DNA of 5,371 nt from assembly GCA_002509665.1 (NCBI GenBank), contig DADN01000271.1, forward strand, positions 3,657 to 9,027. Direction: 5' to 3'. Positions within the stretch are counted from its first letter, which is position 1, and each line of letters opens with the position of its first letter. The notes below the pieces were generated by a model. The model was not told the origin of the DNA and did no database searches. It saw only the letters and a list, made by a program, of their open reading frames with translations. Shown here piece by piece: positions 1-4,462 of this stretch. The position numbers and the translations under genes were made by a program. The DNA comes from Methanobacterium sp. UBA8 (lineage in GTDB: Archaea; Methanobacteriota; Methanobacteria; Methanobacteriales; Methanobacteriaceae).

Positions 1-15
1 GTTTCTAAAATATAT

Positions 16-177
16 TTAAGGACCTGTAAATCCACACTTGCAGGTATAAAGGTGCCCGAATGTTCGGCACTTTTGACATCTGTAGAGTACTTCGTCACAT
101 TCTGGACATTTGAATTTTACACATGTCTCTACAGGAGATATTTCTTGTTTACATGATATACATTCTGCTTTTGCCAT
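16..177 (-). CDS. Small zinc-ribbon protein (HVO_2753-like / DUF1610 type), 53 aa
   Basis: A 53-residue cysteine-rich micro-protein that begins [15 protein letters not shown] and ends CKCGFTGP. Cysteine pairs are C6/C9, C24/C27, C34/C37 and C46/C48, with an extra C19 and H42, which is enough for one or two tetrahedral zinc sites. This matches the archaeal small zinc-finger family typified by haloarchaeal HVO_2753, whose exact biochemical role is not settled; nucleic-acid or ribosome contact is only a guess. The start is secure: a strong GGAGGT Shine-Dalgarno (186-191) lies 8 bases upstream. It follows mfnE in the same direction after 113 bases. In many methanogens this gene is followed by translation elongation factor aEF1-beta, which would lie just off the left edge; that is recollection, not seen here. 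It is complete, with a TAA stop. Confidence 0.88.
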   Translation of the reverse strand: MAKAECISCKQEISPVETCVKFKCPECDEVLYRCQKCRTFGHLYTCKCGFTGP

Positions 178-238
178 TTTAATTAACCTCCGACAATCTT
201 GATTTTTGGGCCACCGCGGAAACTAATTTCTACAGTCC

Positions 239-264
239 TTCGAAAATTTTATAAAATTTTCGAA
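239..264. repeat. Perfect 26-bp palindrome between mfnE and the zinc-ribbon gene
   Basis: The arms TTCGAAAATTT and AAATTTTCGAA flank a central TATA, giving an uninterrupted 26-base palindrome, or an 11-bp hairpin with a four-base loop in RNA. It is followed directly by the AAAGTTCAG linker and another hairpin, the same order as hairpin D, linker and hairpin E of 1037-1091. It could be an RNA structure between two cotranscribed genes, a protein-binding site, or a mosaic repeat unit. Confidence 0.85.
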
Positions 265-288
265 AGTTCAGGAAAACTAATGGTTTCC
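263..288. repeat. Linker plus imperfect triloop hairpin next to the mfnE stop codon
   Basis: Linker AAAGTTCAG (263-271) leads into a hairpin: G271-C288, G272-C287, A273 to A275 with T284 to T286, bulged A276, C277-G283, T278-G282 wobble, loop AAT. It is a degenerate copy of the linker-plus-hairpin unit at 1065-1091, which has the same AAT loop followed by GG. It ends two bases before the mfnE stop codon (291-293). Confidence 0.6.
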
Positions 289-290
289 TT

Positions 291-932
291 CTATCTCCCA
301 ATAAAAGTGCATTTAGAATTCTTACCTTCAATTAGAGAAATAGCTCTCTCTGGAAACTTTCCATTAACAACATAACAATCTAAGTTATATTCAAGTAAAA
401 GCTCAGGTAAGTTTACATCAACTGATGTTTCACTAAAATTCAGTAGTTTTTTTGCATTTATACTTCTTAAAAGTTTCGCACCATCAATAGATGGATCGAC
501 ATCATATATACCATCTACATTTGTTACTATTAATATTTTGCTTTTGAGGAGCCATGCTATATAAACTGATATGGAATCCGATGTTACATTCCATGAGTGT
601 TCAAGCGGATCAAGATATTCAAATAATCGCGAAGGCAGCAATATAGGAAGCTTTCCATCAGCTATAACTTTCTTCGCATCTTCCATAGAATAAACTGCTT
701 CTGCACCATCTACTTTATCTGCAACAAGCATTCCAAGAATGTCCATGCATAAAATAGCAGTTTTATGAGCAGCTGTATCTGAGAATTTAATATCTGCATC
801 GTATTCCCTTAGTTTATTTGCAAGACCGCCTCCGCCGCAGATAACAATTGCGTTTTTGCCGACGAGTGCTTTGCAGAATTCTATTGCATCCTCTGGAAAT
901 AAACTTCCACCCACTTTAACTACCCATTCCAT
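291..932 (-). CDS. mfnE: [5-(aminomethyl)furan-3-yl]methyl phosphate kinase, methanofuran biosynthesis
   Basis: A 213-residue cytoplasmic amino-acid-kinase-fold protein. Known role of the family: ATP-dependent phosphorylation of (5-aminomethyl-3-furyl)methyl phosphate to the diphosphate, which MfnF then couples to the tyramine-glutamate part of methanofuran, the one-carbon carrier of the first step of methanogenesis. Visible motifs are N-terminal K6 with G8-G9-S10 (phosphate loop), the glycine-rich CGGGG at 32-36, SDS at 118-120, and the nucleotide-binding [11 protein letters not shown] at 137-147. The length is normal for MfnE. The Methanocaldococcus homologue was earlier described as an adenylate or uridylate kinase, and a UMP-kinase label would be the usual mis-annotation. 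The start follows a weak AGTGAT Shine-Dalgarno. It lies downstream of pth2 and upstream of the zinc-ribbon gene, with hairpin groups in both gaps; no clear TATA box was seen immediately upstream, so cotranscription from pth2 is plausible. Confidence 0.88.
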   Translation of the reverse strand: MEWVVKVGGSLFPEDAIEFCKALVGKNAIVICGGGGLANKLREYDADIKFSDTAAHKTAILCMDILGMLVADKVDGAEAVYSMEDAKKVIADGKLPILLPSRLFEYLDPLEHSWNVTSDSISVYIAWLLKSKILIVTNVDGIYDVDPSIDGAKLLRSINAKKLLNFSETSVDVNLPELLLEYNLDCYVVNGKFPERAISLIEGKNSKCTFIGR

Positions 933-954
933 GTAATCACTCTTTATCGAACTT

Positions 955-1127
955 AAAGTTGAGGAAATACACAGTATTTCCGAATTTTCGAAAATCTACG
1001 ATTTTCGATACCCCGAACATTCCATGTTCGAGGGCATTAAAATTTTATTAGTAAATAAAATTTTAAAGTTGAGAAAAACCAATGGTTTTTCGAACCTTAA
1101 ATCTGTCAAATTCTTTGACAGATTTAA
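955..1127. repeat. Array of six tandem hairpins between pth2 and mfnE
   Basis: Six non-overlapping hairpins with perfect or nearly perfect stems fill this gap. A: 963-970/974-981, loop ACA. B: 988-996/1000-1008, loop TAC. C: 1014-1020/1024-1030, loop TCC, extended by CCC/GGG 1011-1013/1032-1034 with one bulged A. D: 1037-1049/1054-1066, loop AGTA. E: 1073-1080/1084-1091, loop AAT. F: 1097-1110/1114-1127, loop TTC. Stems are 8, 9, 10, 13, 8 and 14 bp, so about 124 of 173 bases are paired. The stem sequences are unrelated overall, yet five of six loops are exactly three bases. The linker AAAGTTGAG occurs twice (955-963, 1065-1073). The structure was read directly; the function (RNA processing, termination, or a mosaic palindromic repeat) is unknown. 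Confidence 0.85.
1097..1127 (-). repeat. 14-bp triloop hairpin overlapping the pth2 stop codon
   Basis: A perfect 14-bp stem (arms TTAAATCTGTCAAA and TTTGACAGATTTAA) with loop TTC. The right arm contains the pth2 stop codon (1124-1126), so in the transcript it forms right at the end of translation. It could protect or define a 3' end. There is no long U tract after it, which argues against a simple intrinsic terminator. Confidence 0.75.
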
Positions 1128-1462
1128 AGAAGTTTCAAATCATGAGTTATTTTATCTATCTTTTCATCATCATCAGGGCCAATTCCAAGACATGTCACTG
1201 TACCGCTTGGCAGTTCAGTTCTTCCAGCATCCTGCACAAGATAATAAGGGACATCAGAGCGTTTTACTATTTCATATATTTCATAAAGTTCCTTCAAGTC
1301 TTTAACTTTGACTACAACTTTCTTTTCGCCGCCTAATTCCCATCTCATAATTTTTCTTTTATCTGCCCGCTTGAAGGCACCTAAACTTGCATGACATGAT
1401 TGAGCTGCAATTTTTCCTTTACCCATCTTTAAATCTGTTCTTATAACCATGACCTGTTTCAT
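1124..1462 (-). CDS. pth2: Peptidyl-tRNA hydrolase 2
   Basis: A 112-residue protein of the archaeal/eukaryotic Pth2 family. It hydrolyses the ester bond of peptidyl-tRNAs released from stalled ribosomes, recycling tRNA in the cytoplasm. Diagnostic motifs are the N-terminal V-I-R-x-D-L strand, [13 protein letters not shown] at 13-25 (family lysine and Q-x-x-H-A), the mid-protein KVVVKV strand, and [20 protein letters not shown] at 77-96, containing the family aspartate D78 and the GT..GIGP end strand. Its length equals that of typical archaeal Pth2 (about 110-120), so it is complete. Q-S-C-H-A replaces the more usual Q-C-S-H-A. The start follows GGTGA (1467-1471), which fits the 3' part of the archaeal Shine-Dalgarno, only 4 bases away. 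It is first in transcription order before mfnE and the zinc-ribbon gene, and behind a duplicated promoter region (1479-1594). Confidence 0.95.
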   Translation of the reverse strand: MKQVMVIRTDLKMGKGKIAAQSCHASLGAFKRADKRKIMRWELGGEKKVVVKVKDLKELYEIYEIVKRSDVPYYLVQDAGRTELPSGTVTCLGIGPDDDEKIDKITHDLKLL

Positions 1463-1501
1463 ATTTTCACCGAATTCAAAAATAAGAAATTTTATGTAAT
1501 T

Positions 1502-1526
1502 TAACTATGATTCAATCTGATAGTTA
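1502..1526. promoter_or_regulatory. Operator-like dyad, copy 1, overlapping a TATA-like box for pth2
   Basis: Arms TAACTAT (1502-1508) and ATAGTTA (1520-1526) are separated by 11 bases. The core GATTCAATC itself can fold as GAT-TCA-ATC. On the minus strand the 1520-1526 arm overlaps CATATAAC (1523-1530), the best TATA-like box upstream of pth2, which predicts a start near 1503 and a leader of about 40 bases. A protein on the dyad would compete with TBP. The dyad is seen; repression is inferred. Confidence 0.5.
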
Positions 1527-1559
1527 TATGTTTAATAAAATAAGAATTTTTATGTAACT

Positions 1560-1584
1560 TAACTATGATTCAATCTGATAGTTA
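1560..1584. promoter_or_regulatory. Operator-like dyad, copy 2, with second TATA-like box
   Basis: An exact second copy of the dyad arms (1560-1566 and 1578-1584) and of the TATA-like CATATAAC (1581-1588, minus strand), 58 bp further from pth2. If active it would give a second start about 58 bases upstream of the first. Confidence 0.45.
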
Positions 1585-1628
1585 TATGTTTAATAAAATA
1601 GGATAAAAGTCTTTTCAAAATTTAGATA

Positions 1629-1649
1629 TTAAAATAAAAAGAAAAGAAA
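1629..1649 (-). terminator. Oligo-T termination tract of lipoprotein gene 1
   Basis: On the minus strand the RNA-like strand reads TTTCTTTTCTTTTTATTTTA, about 100 bases past the lipoprotein stop and just after the hairpin group at 1658-1742. T-rich tracts of this kind are the usual archaeal termination signal. It separates the lipoprotein transcript from the pth2 promoter region. Confidence 0.65.
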
Positions 1650-1657
1650 CCTTACAT

Positions 1658-1742
1658 AAATTCAATGAATTTCTGTGGCCGTCGAACACGAAGCGTTTGA
1701 GGGCTCCAAAAATTCATAGAATTTTTGAGAGATTTTCGAGGG
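1658..1742. repeat. Third hairpin group, downstream of lipoprotein gene 1
   Basis: Three successive hairpins. G: 1658-1663/1667-1672, loop AAT. H: 1682-1689/1693-1700, loop GAA, with one A-C mismatch and one G-T wobble, outer GCC/GGGC arms at 1678-1680 and 1702-1704. I: 1707-1715/1719-1727, loop ATA. H resembles hairpin C of 1011-1034 (both have CGAACA in the left arm and TCGAGGG or TTGAGGG at the right end). The end of the group (1731-1742, GATTTTCGAGGG) looks like the right arm of B joined to the right end of C. The group stops 9 bases before the gene's stop codon. Confidence 0.7.
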
Positions 1743-1751
1743 AAAGAAAGA

Positions 1752-2273
1752 TTATTGTACTTTAAAACTTTTAAGTACCATATCATAATTAGTTTGCTGG
1801 CTATCAAAATCTTCTGGTTGTGAATTGAAAACTATGTAATAAATCTTATTATTTTTCTTAAAGAGAGTCATGACCTGTTTAGTATCATTTTCTGAAGATC
1901 CAGTTCCACTGAAAACTATCTGATGGGCTTTTACCCCGTTTACTGTTGTTGTATTCTCTGATAAAATGGTATAACCCATTTTTTTAATACTTGCCTTGTT
2001 TGTATTTACAAAATCAGTCAATGATTGAGACGAAGAAGGAGTACTTTGTACCAAAACACCGGTCTGTCCACTATTATCACTAACAGCTACAATTGCAGAA
2101 GCAGCATCACTGGTAAGATTAAGTTGATCTGAGGATAACTCACTCCAGGCACCAGGATAATTAAAATAAATGCCGCTTGCGTTATATGTCTTATTCTGAG
2201 TTTCTGATGTACAACCAGAGGCAAAAACCACAAGGGCCAAAATAGATATTACTAAAATCATATATTTTCTCAT
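1752..2273 (-). CDS. Secreted lipoprotein, PsbP-like fold suspected (paralogue 1)
   Basis: A 173-residue probable surface lipoprotein of unknown function. The N-terminus MRKY is followed by a hydrophobic signal segment and the lipobox FASGC, with lipidated C21. Downstream is a Ser/Thr/Asn-rich linker, then a compact domain starting YNASGIYFNYPGAW and ending DFDSQQTNYDMVLKSFKVQ. The pattern (short beta start G-I-x-F-N-Y-P-x-x-W, VNG turn, final I/V-x-x-SF-K) resembles PsbP-like/DUF1795 extracellular domains common in methanogens; this family call is tentative. The upstream ATG at 2285 would add four residues, but this start is preferred because GGGGGATT sits directly before it as a Shine-Dalgarno and because it puts the lipobox Cys at 21, exactly as in the paralogue at 2763. 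Both genes stand alone with their own promoter. Confidence 0.82.
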   Translation of the reverse strand: MRKYMILVISILALVVFASGCTSETQNKTYNASGIYFNYPGAWSELSSDQLNLTSDAASAIVAVSDNSGQTGVLVQSTPSSSQSLTDFVNTNKASIKKMGYTILSENTTTVNGVKAHQIVFSGTGSSENDTKQVMTLFKKNNKIYYIVFNSQPEDFDSQQTNYDMVLKSFKVQ

Positions 2274-2318
2274 TGAATCCCCCATTTCATTTATAAAAAT
2301 CGTTATTATTTATATTTA

Positions 2319-2329
2319 CTTATATACTT
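2319..2329 (-). promoter_or_regulatory. TATA box for lipoprotein gene 1
   Basis: AAGTATATAAG on the minus strand, about 50 bases before the chosen start codon. With archaeal spacing of about 25 bases, transcription would begin near 2299 and leave a leader of about 25 bases. A second AT-rich box at 2310-2317 is a weaker alternative. Confidence 0.5.
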
Positions 2330-2742
2330 AACTTTAAAACACTTTATGATGTATTAAAGTATCATATAAGATTATACCAATATTATATTATTTTAAACCG
2401 TGCATATATAAAATCTATAAGCTATTAGCTATCTAAACTACATTTAGAAGATATTGCTTCGAATATTAAGTTTAAAAAAAAATTTAAGATTTACTTACTA
2501 ACAATCTAATAAATAATCAACCCATACAAAAAAAGGACAGTAAAAATCCCATATATTCCACCCAAACCCTAAATAGTCATTTAAAAATGGCCATTCAAAT
2601 TTTAGAATTCAAATCATTGTATATCTAAAAAAAATATTTAGCTCACTATATGGTTTTATTTATAAAAAATAAATATTTATTAAGATTAAATAGAACCCTG
2701 AATTTTATGAAACACATAATAACTATAAATTTATTGAATTTT
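2330..2742. other. AT-rich gene-free spacer between the two lipoprotein genes
   Basis: No credible coding frame, RNA gene or strong hairpin was seen. It contains homopolymeric A and T stretches and a short direct repeat ATTCAAAT (2594-2601, 2608-2615). Stop codons are dense in all frames. Its length is large for a compact archaeal genome; a decayed gene or a small RNA cannot be excluded by eye. Confidence 0.55.
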
Positions 2743-2760
2743 AGAAAAGATAAAAAAAGA
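2743..2760 (-). terminator. Oligo-T terminator of lipoprotein gene 2
   Basis: On the minus strand TCTTTTTTTATCTTTTCT begins two bases after the stop codon of the gene ending at 2763. This is a typical archaeal T-tract terminator without a stem. Confidence 0.65.
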
Positions 2761-2762
2761 GA

Positions 2763-3290
2763 TTATTGAATCTTGAAAGAGTTTATTACTATGTTAAAGT
2801 TTGATTGTTGGCTGTCAAAGTCACCAATTAATGCCCCGCAGAGTATAGTATAAATGTTACCATTTTTTTCAAGCCAAATAACCCTTTCTTCCTTTAACAC
2901 CCCATTTACCATAATTTTGTGGACATTCTCATAACCAGTTAAACCATTTACTTTAATAGTTTTATCAGAAATAATCTGAAAAGTTGAATCCTGAGCATAT
3001 TTGGCATATGTATCATCATAAAACTGTTTAAATGTAGAGTTAGAAGGCACTGGTACTTTTTGGATGATTACAAGTGTATTTACATTGTTCATGGGTTTAT
3101 CTACAGAATCTGGATCTCCAACTCCCACAAGCGCGTCCTGTGTTTTAATATTTGAAATTTCCTGCCAGCTACTAGAATAATTAAAAGATATCCCCTTAAA
3201 ATTATAGGTACTATTACCCTGACTTATACAACCCGAAGAAAAAACTACAACTGCCAAAACTGCCATTAGAAGAACTGCATATTTTTTCAT
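2763..3290 (-). CDS. Secreted lipoprotein, PsbP-like fold suspected (paralogue 2)
   Basis: A 175-residue paralogue of the lipoprotein at 1752-2273. MKKY leads to a hydrophobic stretch and the lipobox FSSGC with C21. The mature part opens YNFKGISFNYSSSW and closes DFDSQQSNFNIVINSFKIQ, nearly the same ends as its paralogue, while the middle has diverged. This fits a small extracytoplasmic beta-rich domain anchored by lipid; no enzymatic residues are evident and the ligand is unknown. Start choice: an in-frame ATG at 3323 would add MHTYIINMGDL, but the TATA box at 3336-3343 predicts transcription from about 3315, inside that extension. GGGGGATTT directly before this ATG is a good ribosome-binding site. 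The leader context ATGGGGGATTTAATG is almost identical to that of paralogue 1, showing that the upstream region was duplicated too. Confidence 0.83.
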   Translation of the reverse strand: MKKYAVLLMAVLAVVVFSSGCISQGNSTYNFKGISFNYSSSWQEISNIKTQDALVGVGDPDSVDKPMNNVNTLVIIQKVPVPSNSTFKQFYDDTYAKYAQDSTFQIISDKTIKVNGLTGYENVHKIMVNGVLKEERVIWLEKNGNIYTILCGALIGDFDSQQSNFNIVINSFKIQ

Positions 3291-3335
3291 TAAATCCCCC
3301 ATATTAATTATATAAGTATGCATTTACTCCAATTG

Positions 3336-3350
3336 CATATAAACCTATTT
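3336..3350 (-). promoter_or_regulatory. BRE/TATA promoter of lipoprotein gene 2
   Basis: The minus strand reads AAATAGGTTTATATG: a purine-rich BRE-like element followed by TTTATATG, a close match to the Methanobacteriales TATA consensus. The predicted start near 3315 gives a leader of about 25 bases before the ATG at 3290. Confidence 0.65.
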
Positions 3351-3640
3351 TAAACCACCTAAATTGTATTAAAATACAAAATAGCAATGTGATCATTATT
3401 TCAGCTGATATAATGCATTTAAAATAGAGCTAATTTACCCATTTTATGGCATAATAAATAAAAAAATATTTTTAATGTTCATATTTTTACTGGAAAGTTG
3501 AATAATCATTCTAATATATCTCTAATTTTAATAGAAATTCATAACAGCAAACACATTTCCTAAAAAGCATAAAAATATTATTAAAAATTCAAATAGAGTT
3601 AATTTATTGTTATAAAAGTACCAAATTATGCCTTAAAATA
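3351..3640. other. Divergent intergenic region
   Basis: AT-rich spacer between the minus-strand lipoprotein promoter and the plus-strand membrane-protein promoter. No convincing open frame or structured RNA was seen. A short motif at 3543-3574 (AACAGC, then TTCC, TAAAAAG, ATAAA) recurs in compressed form at 5261-5284. Regulatory sites may exist but none could be recognised. Confidence 0.5.
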
Positions 3641-3653
3641 AAAGTTTATATCA
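3641..3653 (+). promoter_or_regulatory. TATA promoter of the membrane-protein pair; leaderless start predicted
   Basis: AAAGTTTATATCA matches the methanogen BRE/TATA pattern. Its centre (about 3648) is about 27 bases before the ATG at 3676, so transcription should begin at or within a few bases of the start codon. No Shine-Dalgarno is present in CATACCTATTATA just before the ATG. Confidence 0.65.
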
Positions 3654-3675
3654 ATTTTTTAACATACCTATTATA

Positions 3676-3990
3676 ATGTCATATGAATTCGTTCCAGTTT
3701 CACTTATAATTATAATTTTATATGCAATATCATACTTGCTCTATAAAGAAGATGTAATTGCAGAGGCAATGCATGCCAAAATATGGAATATAACGATTTT
3801 TGTAATAGGTTTAGTTCTAGCCGTAATTGGACTTCTAATAAGCATATTTGCAGAATATGGTATGAGCATCTCTGTAAATGCTCTCCTCGTTTTTTGGCAT
3901 GTAGAAATTGGCATAGTTCTATTTATAATAGCTCTGTTCCACATTCATCTTCACTGGGACCGATTTAAAAAAATCACTTTAAAGGTATAA
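3676..3990 (+). CDS. Three-helix membrane protein with DUF4405/cytochrome-b-like His signature (paralogue A)
   Basis: 104 residues, three predicted membrane helices: about 6-23, 37-60 and 67-92. The last helix carries W74-H75-x-E77-x-G79 and F88-H89-I-H91-L-H93-W94. H75 and H89 lie 14 residues apart on one helix, the spacing by which cytochrome b helices hold two hemes. The H-x3-G...H-x3-H-W layout resembles DUF4405 and related heme-binding domains. Heme binding is inference; metal binding or a purely structural role is possible. It has no signal peptide. The next gene starts 7 bases after the stop and encodes a paralogue with the same helix pattern, so the two probably form a heteromeric membrane complex. 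The ATG is chosen because it lies where transcription is predicted to start from the TATA box at 3641-3653. Confidence 0.8.
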   Translation: MSYEFVPVSLIIIILYAISYLLYKEDVIAEAMHAKIWNITIFVIGLVLAVIGLLISIFAEYGMSISVNALLVFWHVEIGIVLFIIALFHIHLHWDRFKKITLKV

Positions 3991-3997
3991 TGATATA

Positions 3998-4435
3998 ATG
4001 AAAAAAATGTTGATAATTTTACTTATAATTGCTTTTTTAACTCCAGCAGCAGCTTATGCTCAAAATAGTGATCAGTCAAGCAGTCAAGGTGACGTCAGCG
4101 GTGGCGAAGCCTATAATCCAGACTATAACGTTTTACCAATATCACTGGCGCTGATTATGTTATATTTGATAAGTTACCTTCTCTACGACAGTAAAATTAT
4201 AAGAAAAGTGAGATACAAGCAGGTGTGGAGTATTGCACTTGTTGGGAGCATGTTAATTTCAGGAATCACCGGAATAATACTGGTACTTATAACAGATTAT
4301 GGCGTACGGTTTAATCTCAATTTCAATTTACTTTTCTGGCATGTAGAAACAGGTATAATACTAGCCATTGTATTATTCTTCCATATTCATATCCACTGGA
4401 ACAAGTTTAAGAGAATATTAAAAGCCAATACTTAA
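3998..4435 (+). CDS. Signal-peptide-bearing membrane protein with DUF4405/cytochrome-b-like His signature (paralogue B)
   Basis: 145 residues. It opens with a cleavable signal peptide (MKKM, hydrophobic 4-14, AYA at 19-21 before Q22) and a polar Ser/Gln/Gly-rich stretch to about 42, then three membrane helices: about 45-63, 76-99 and 109-132. The last repeats paralogue A: W114-H115-V-E117-x-G119 and F128-H129-I-H131-I-H133-W134, again with H115 and H129 14 apart. The shared elements are Y-x-I-S-Y-L-L-Y in the first helix, W in the second, and F-W-H-V-E in the third. It lies 7 bases behind paralogue A in one operon; AAGGT within the end of A may serve as ribosome-binding site. It is probably the partner subunit, with the N-terminal segment outside the membrane. 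Redox function is inferred only from the histidines; no other redox gene is in view. Confidence 0.8.
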   Translation: MKKMLIILLIIAFLTPAAAYAQNSDQSSSQGDVSGGEAYNPDYNVLPISLALIMLYLISYLLYDSKIIRKVRYKQVWSIALVGSMLISGITGIILVLITDYGVRFNLNFNLLFWHVETGIILAIVLFFHIHIHWNKFKRILKANT

Positions 4436-4441
4436 TTTTAT

Positions 4442-4462
4442 CCTAAAAATCTAAATTTTGGG
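4442..4462. terminator. Possible bidirectional terminator between convergent genes
   Basis: The stem CCTAAAA/TTTTGGG (7 pairs, one T-G wobble, 7-base loop) sits in the 15-base gap between the plus-strand membrane operon and the minus-strand receiver gene, overlapping the receiver's TAG stop codon. T stretches lie on both sides for both strands. It could end both transcripts. Confidence 0.4.

Larger units (their letters stand above)
1479..1594. repeat. Two tandem copies of a 58-bp unit upstream of pth2
   Basis: Copy 1 (1479-1536) and copy 2 (1537-1594) differ at two bases only: A1489/T1547 and T1500/C1558. The first six bases of a third copy (AAAATA) follow at 1595-1600. Each copy holds a dyad and a TATA-like box on the pth2 strand, so this is a duplication of regulatory DNA rather than of coding sequence. 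The near-identity suggests a recent duplication or strong constraint. Confidence 0.93.

Noticed and set aside
291..932. UMP kinase (pyrH)
   Set aside because: The amino-acid-kinase fold is shared, but the short length and the gene neighbourhood fit MfnE better.
955..1127. tRNA or classical riboswitch in the hairpin-rich gap
   Set aside because: The hairpins are side by side without a closing stem, no cloverleaf or T-loop sequence is present, and the AT-rich stems match no aptamer I recognise.
1024..1336. Plus-strand open frames over pth2 and the hairpin array
   Set aside because: They run antisense to the well-supported pth2 gene, begin inside hairpins C to E, and encode no recognisable domain.
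1479..1594. Two-unit CRISPR array
   Set aside because: The repeated 58-bp units are contiguous with no unique spacer between them, so this is a tandem duplication.
2594..2615. Direct repeat ATTCAAAT as a functional element
   Set aside because: Eight AT-rich bases repeated once in a low-complexity spacer are expected by chance.
3741..3968. Minus- and plus-strand open frames inside the first membrane-protein gene
   Set aside because: They are other-frame shadows of a gene with clear helices, paralogue support and a promoter.
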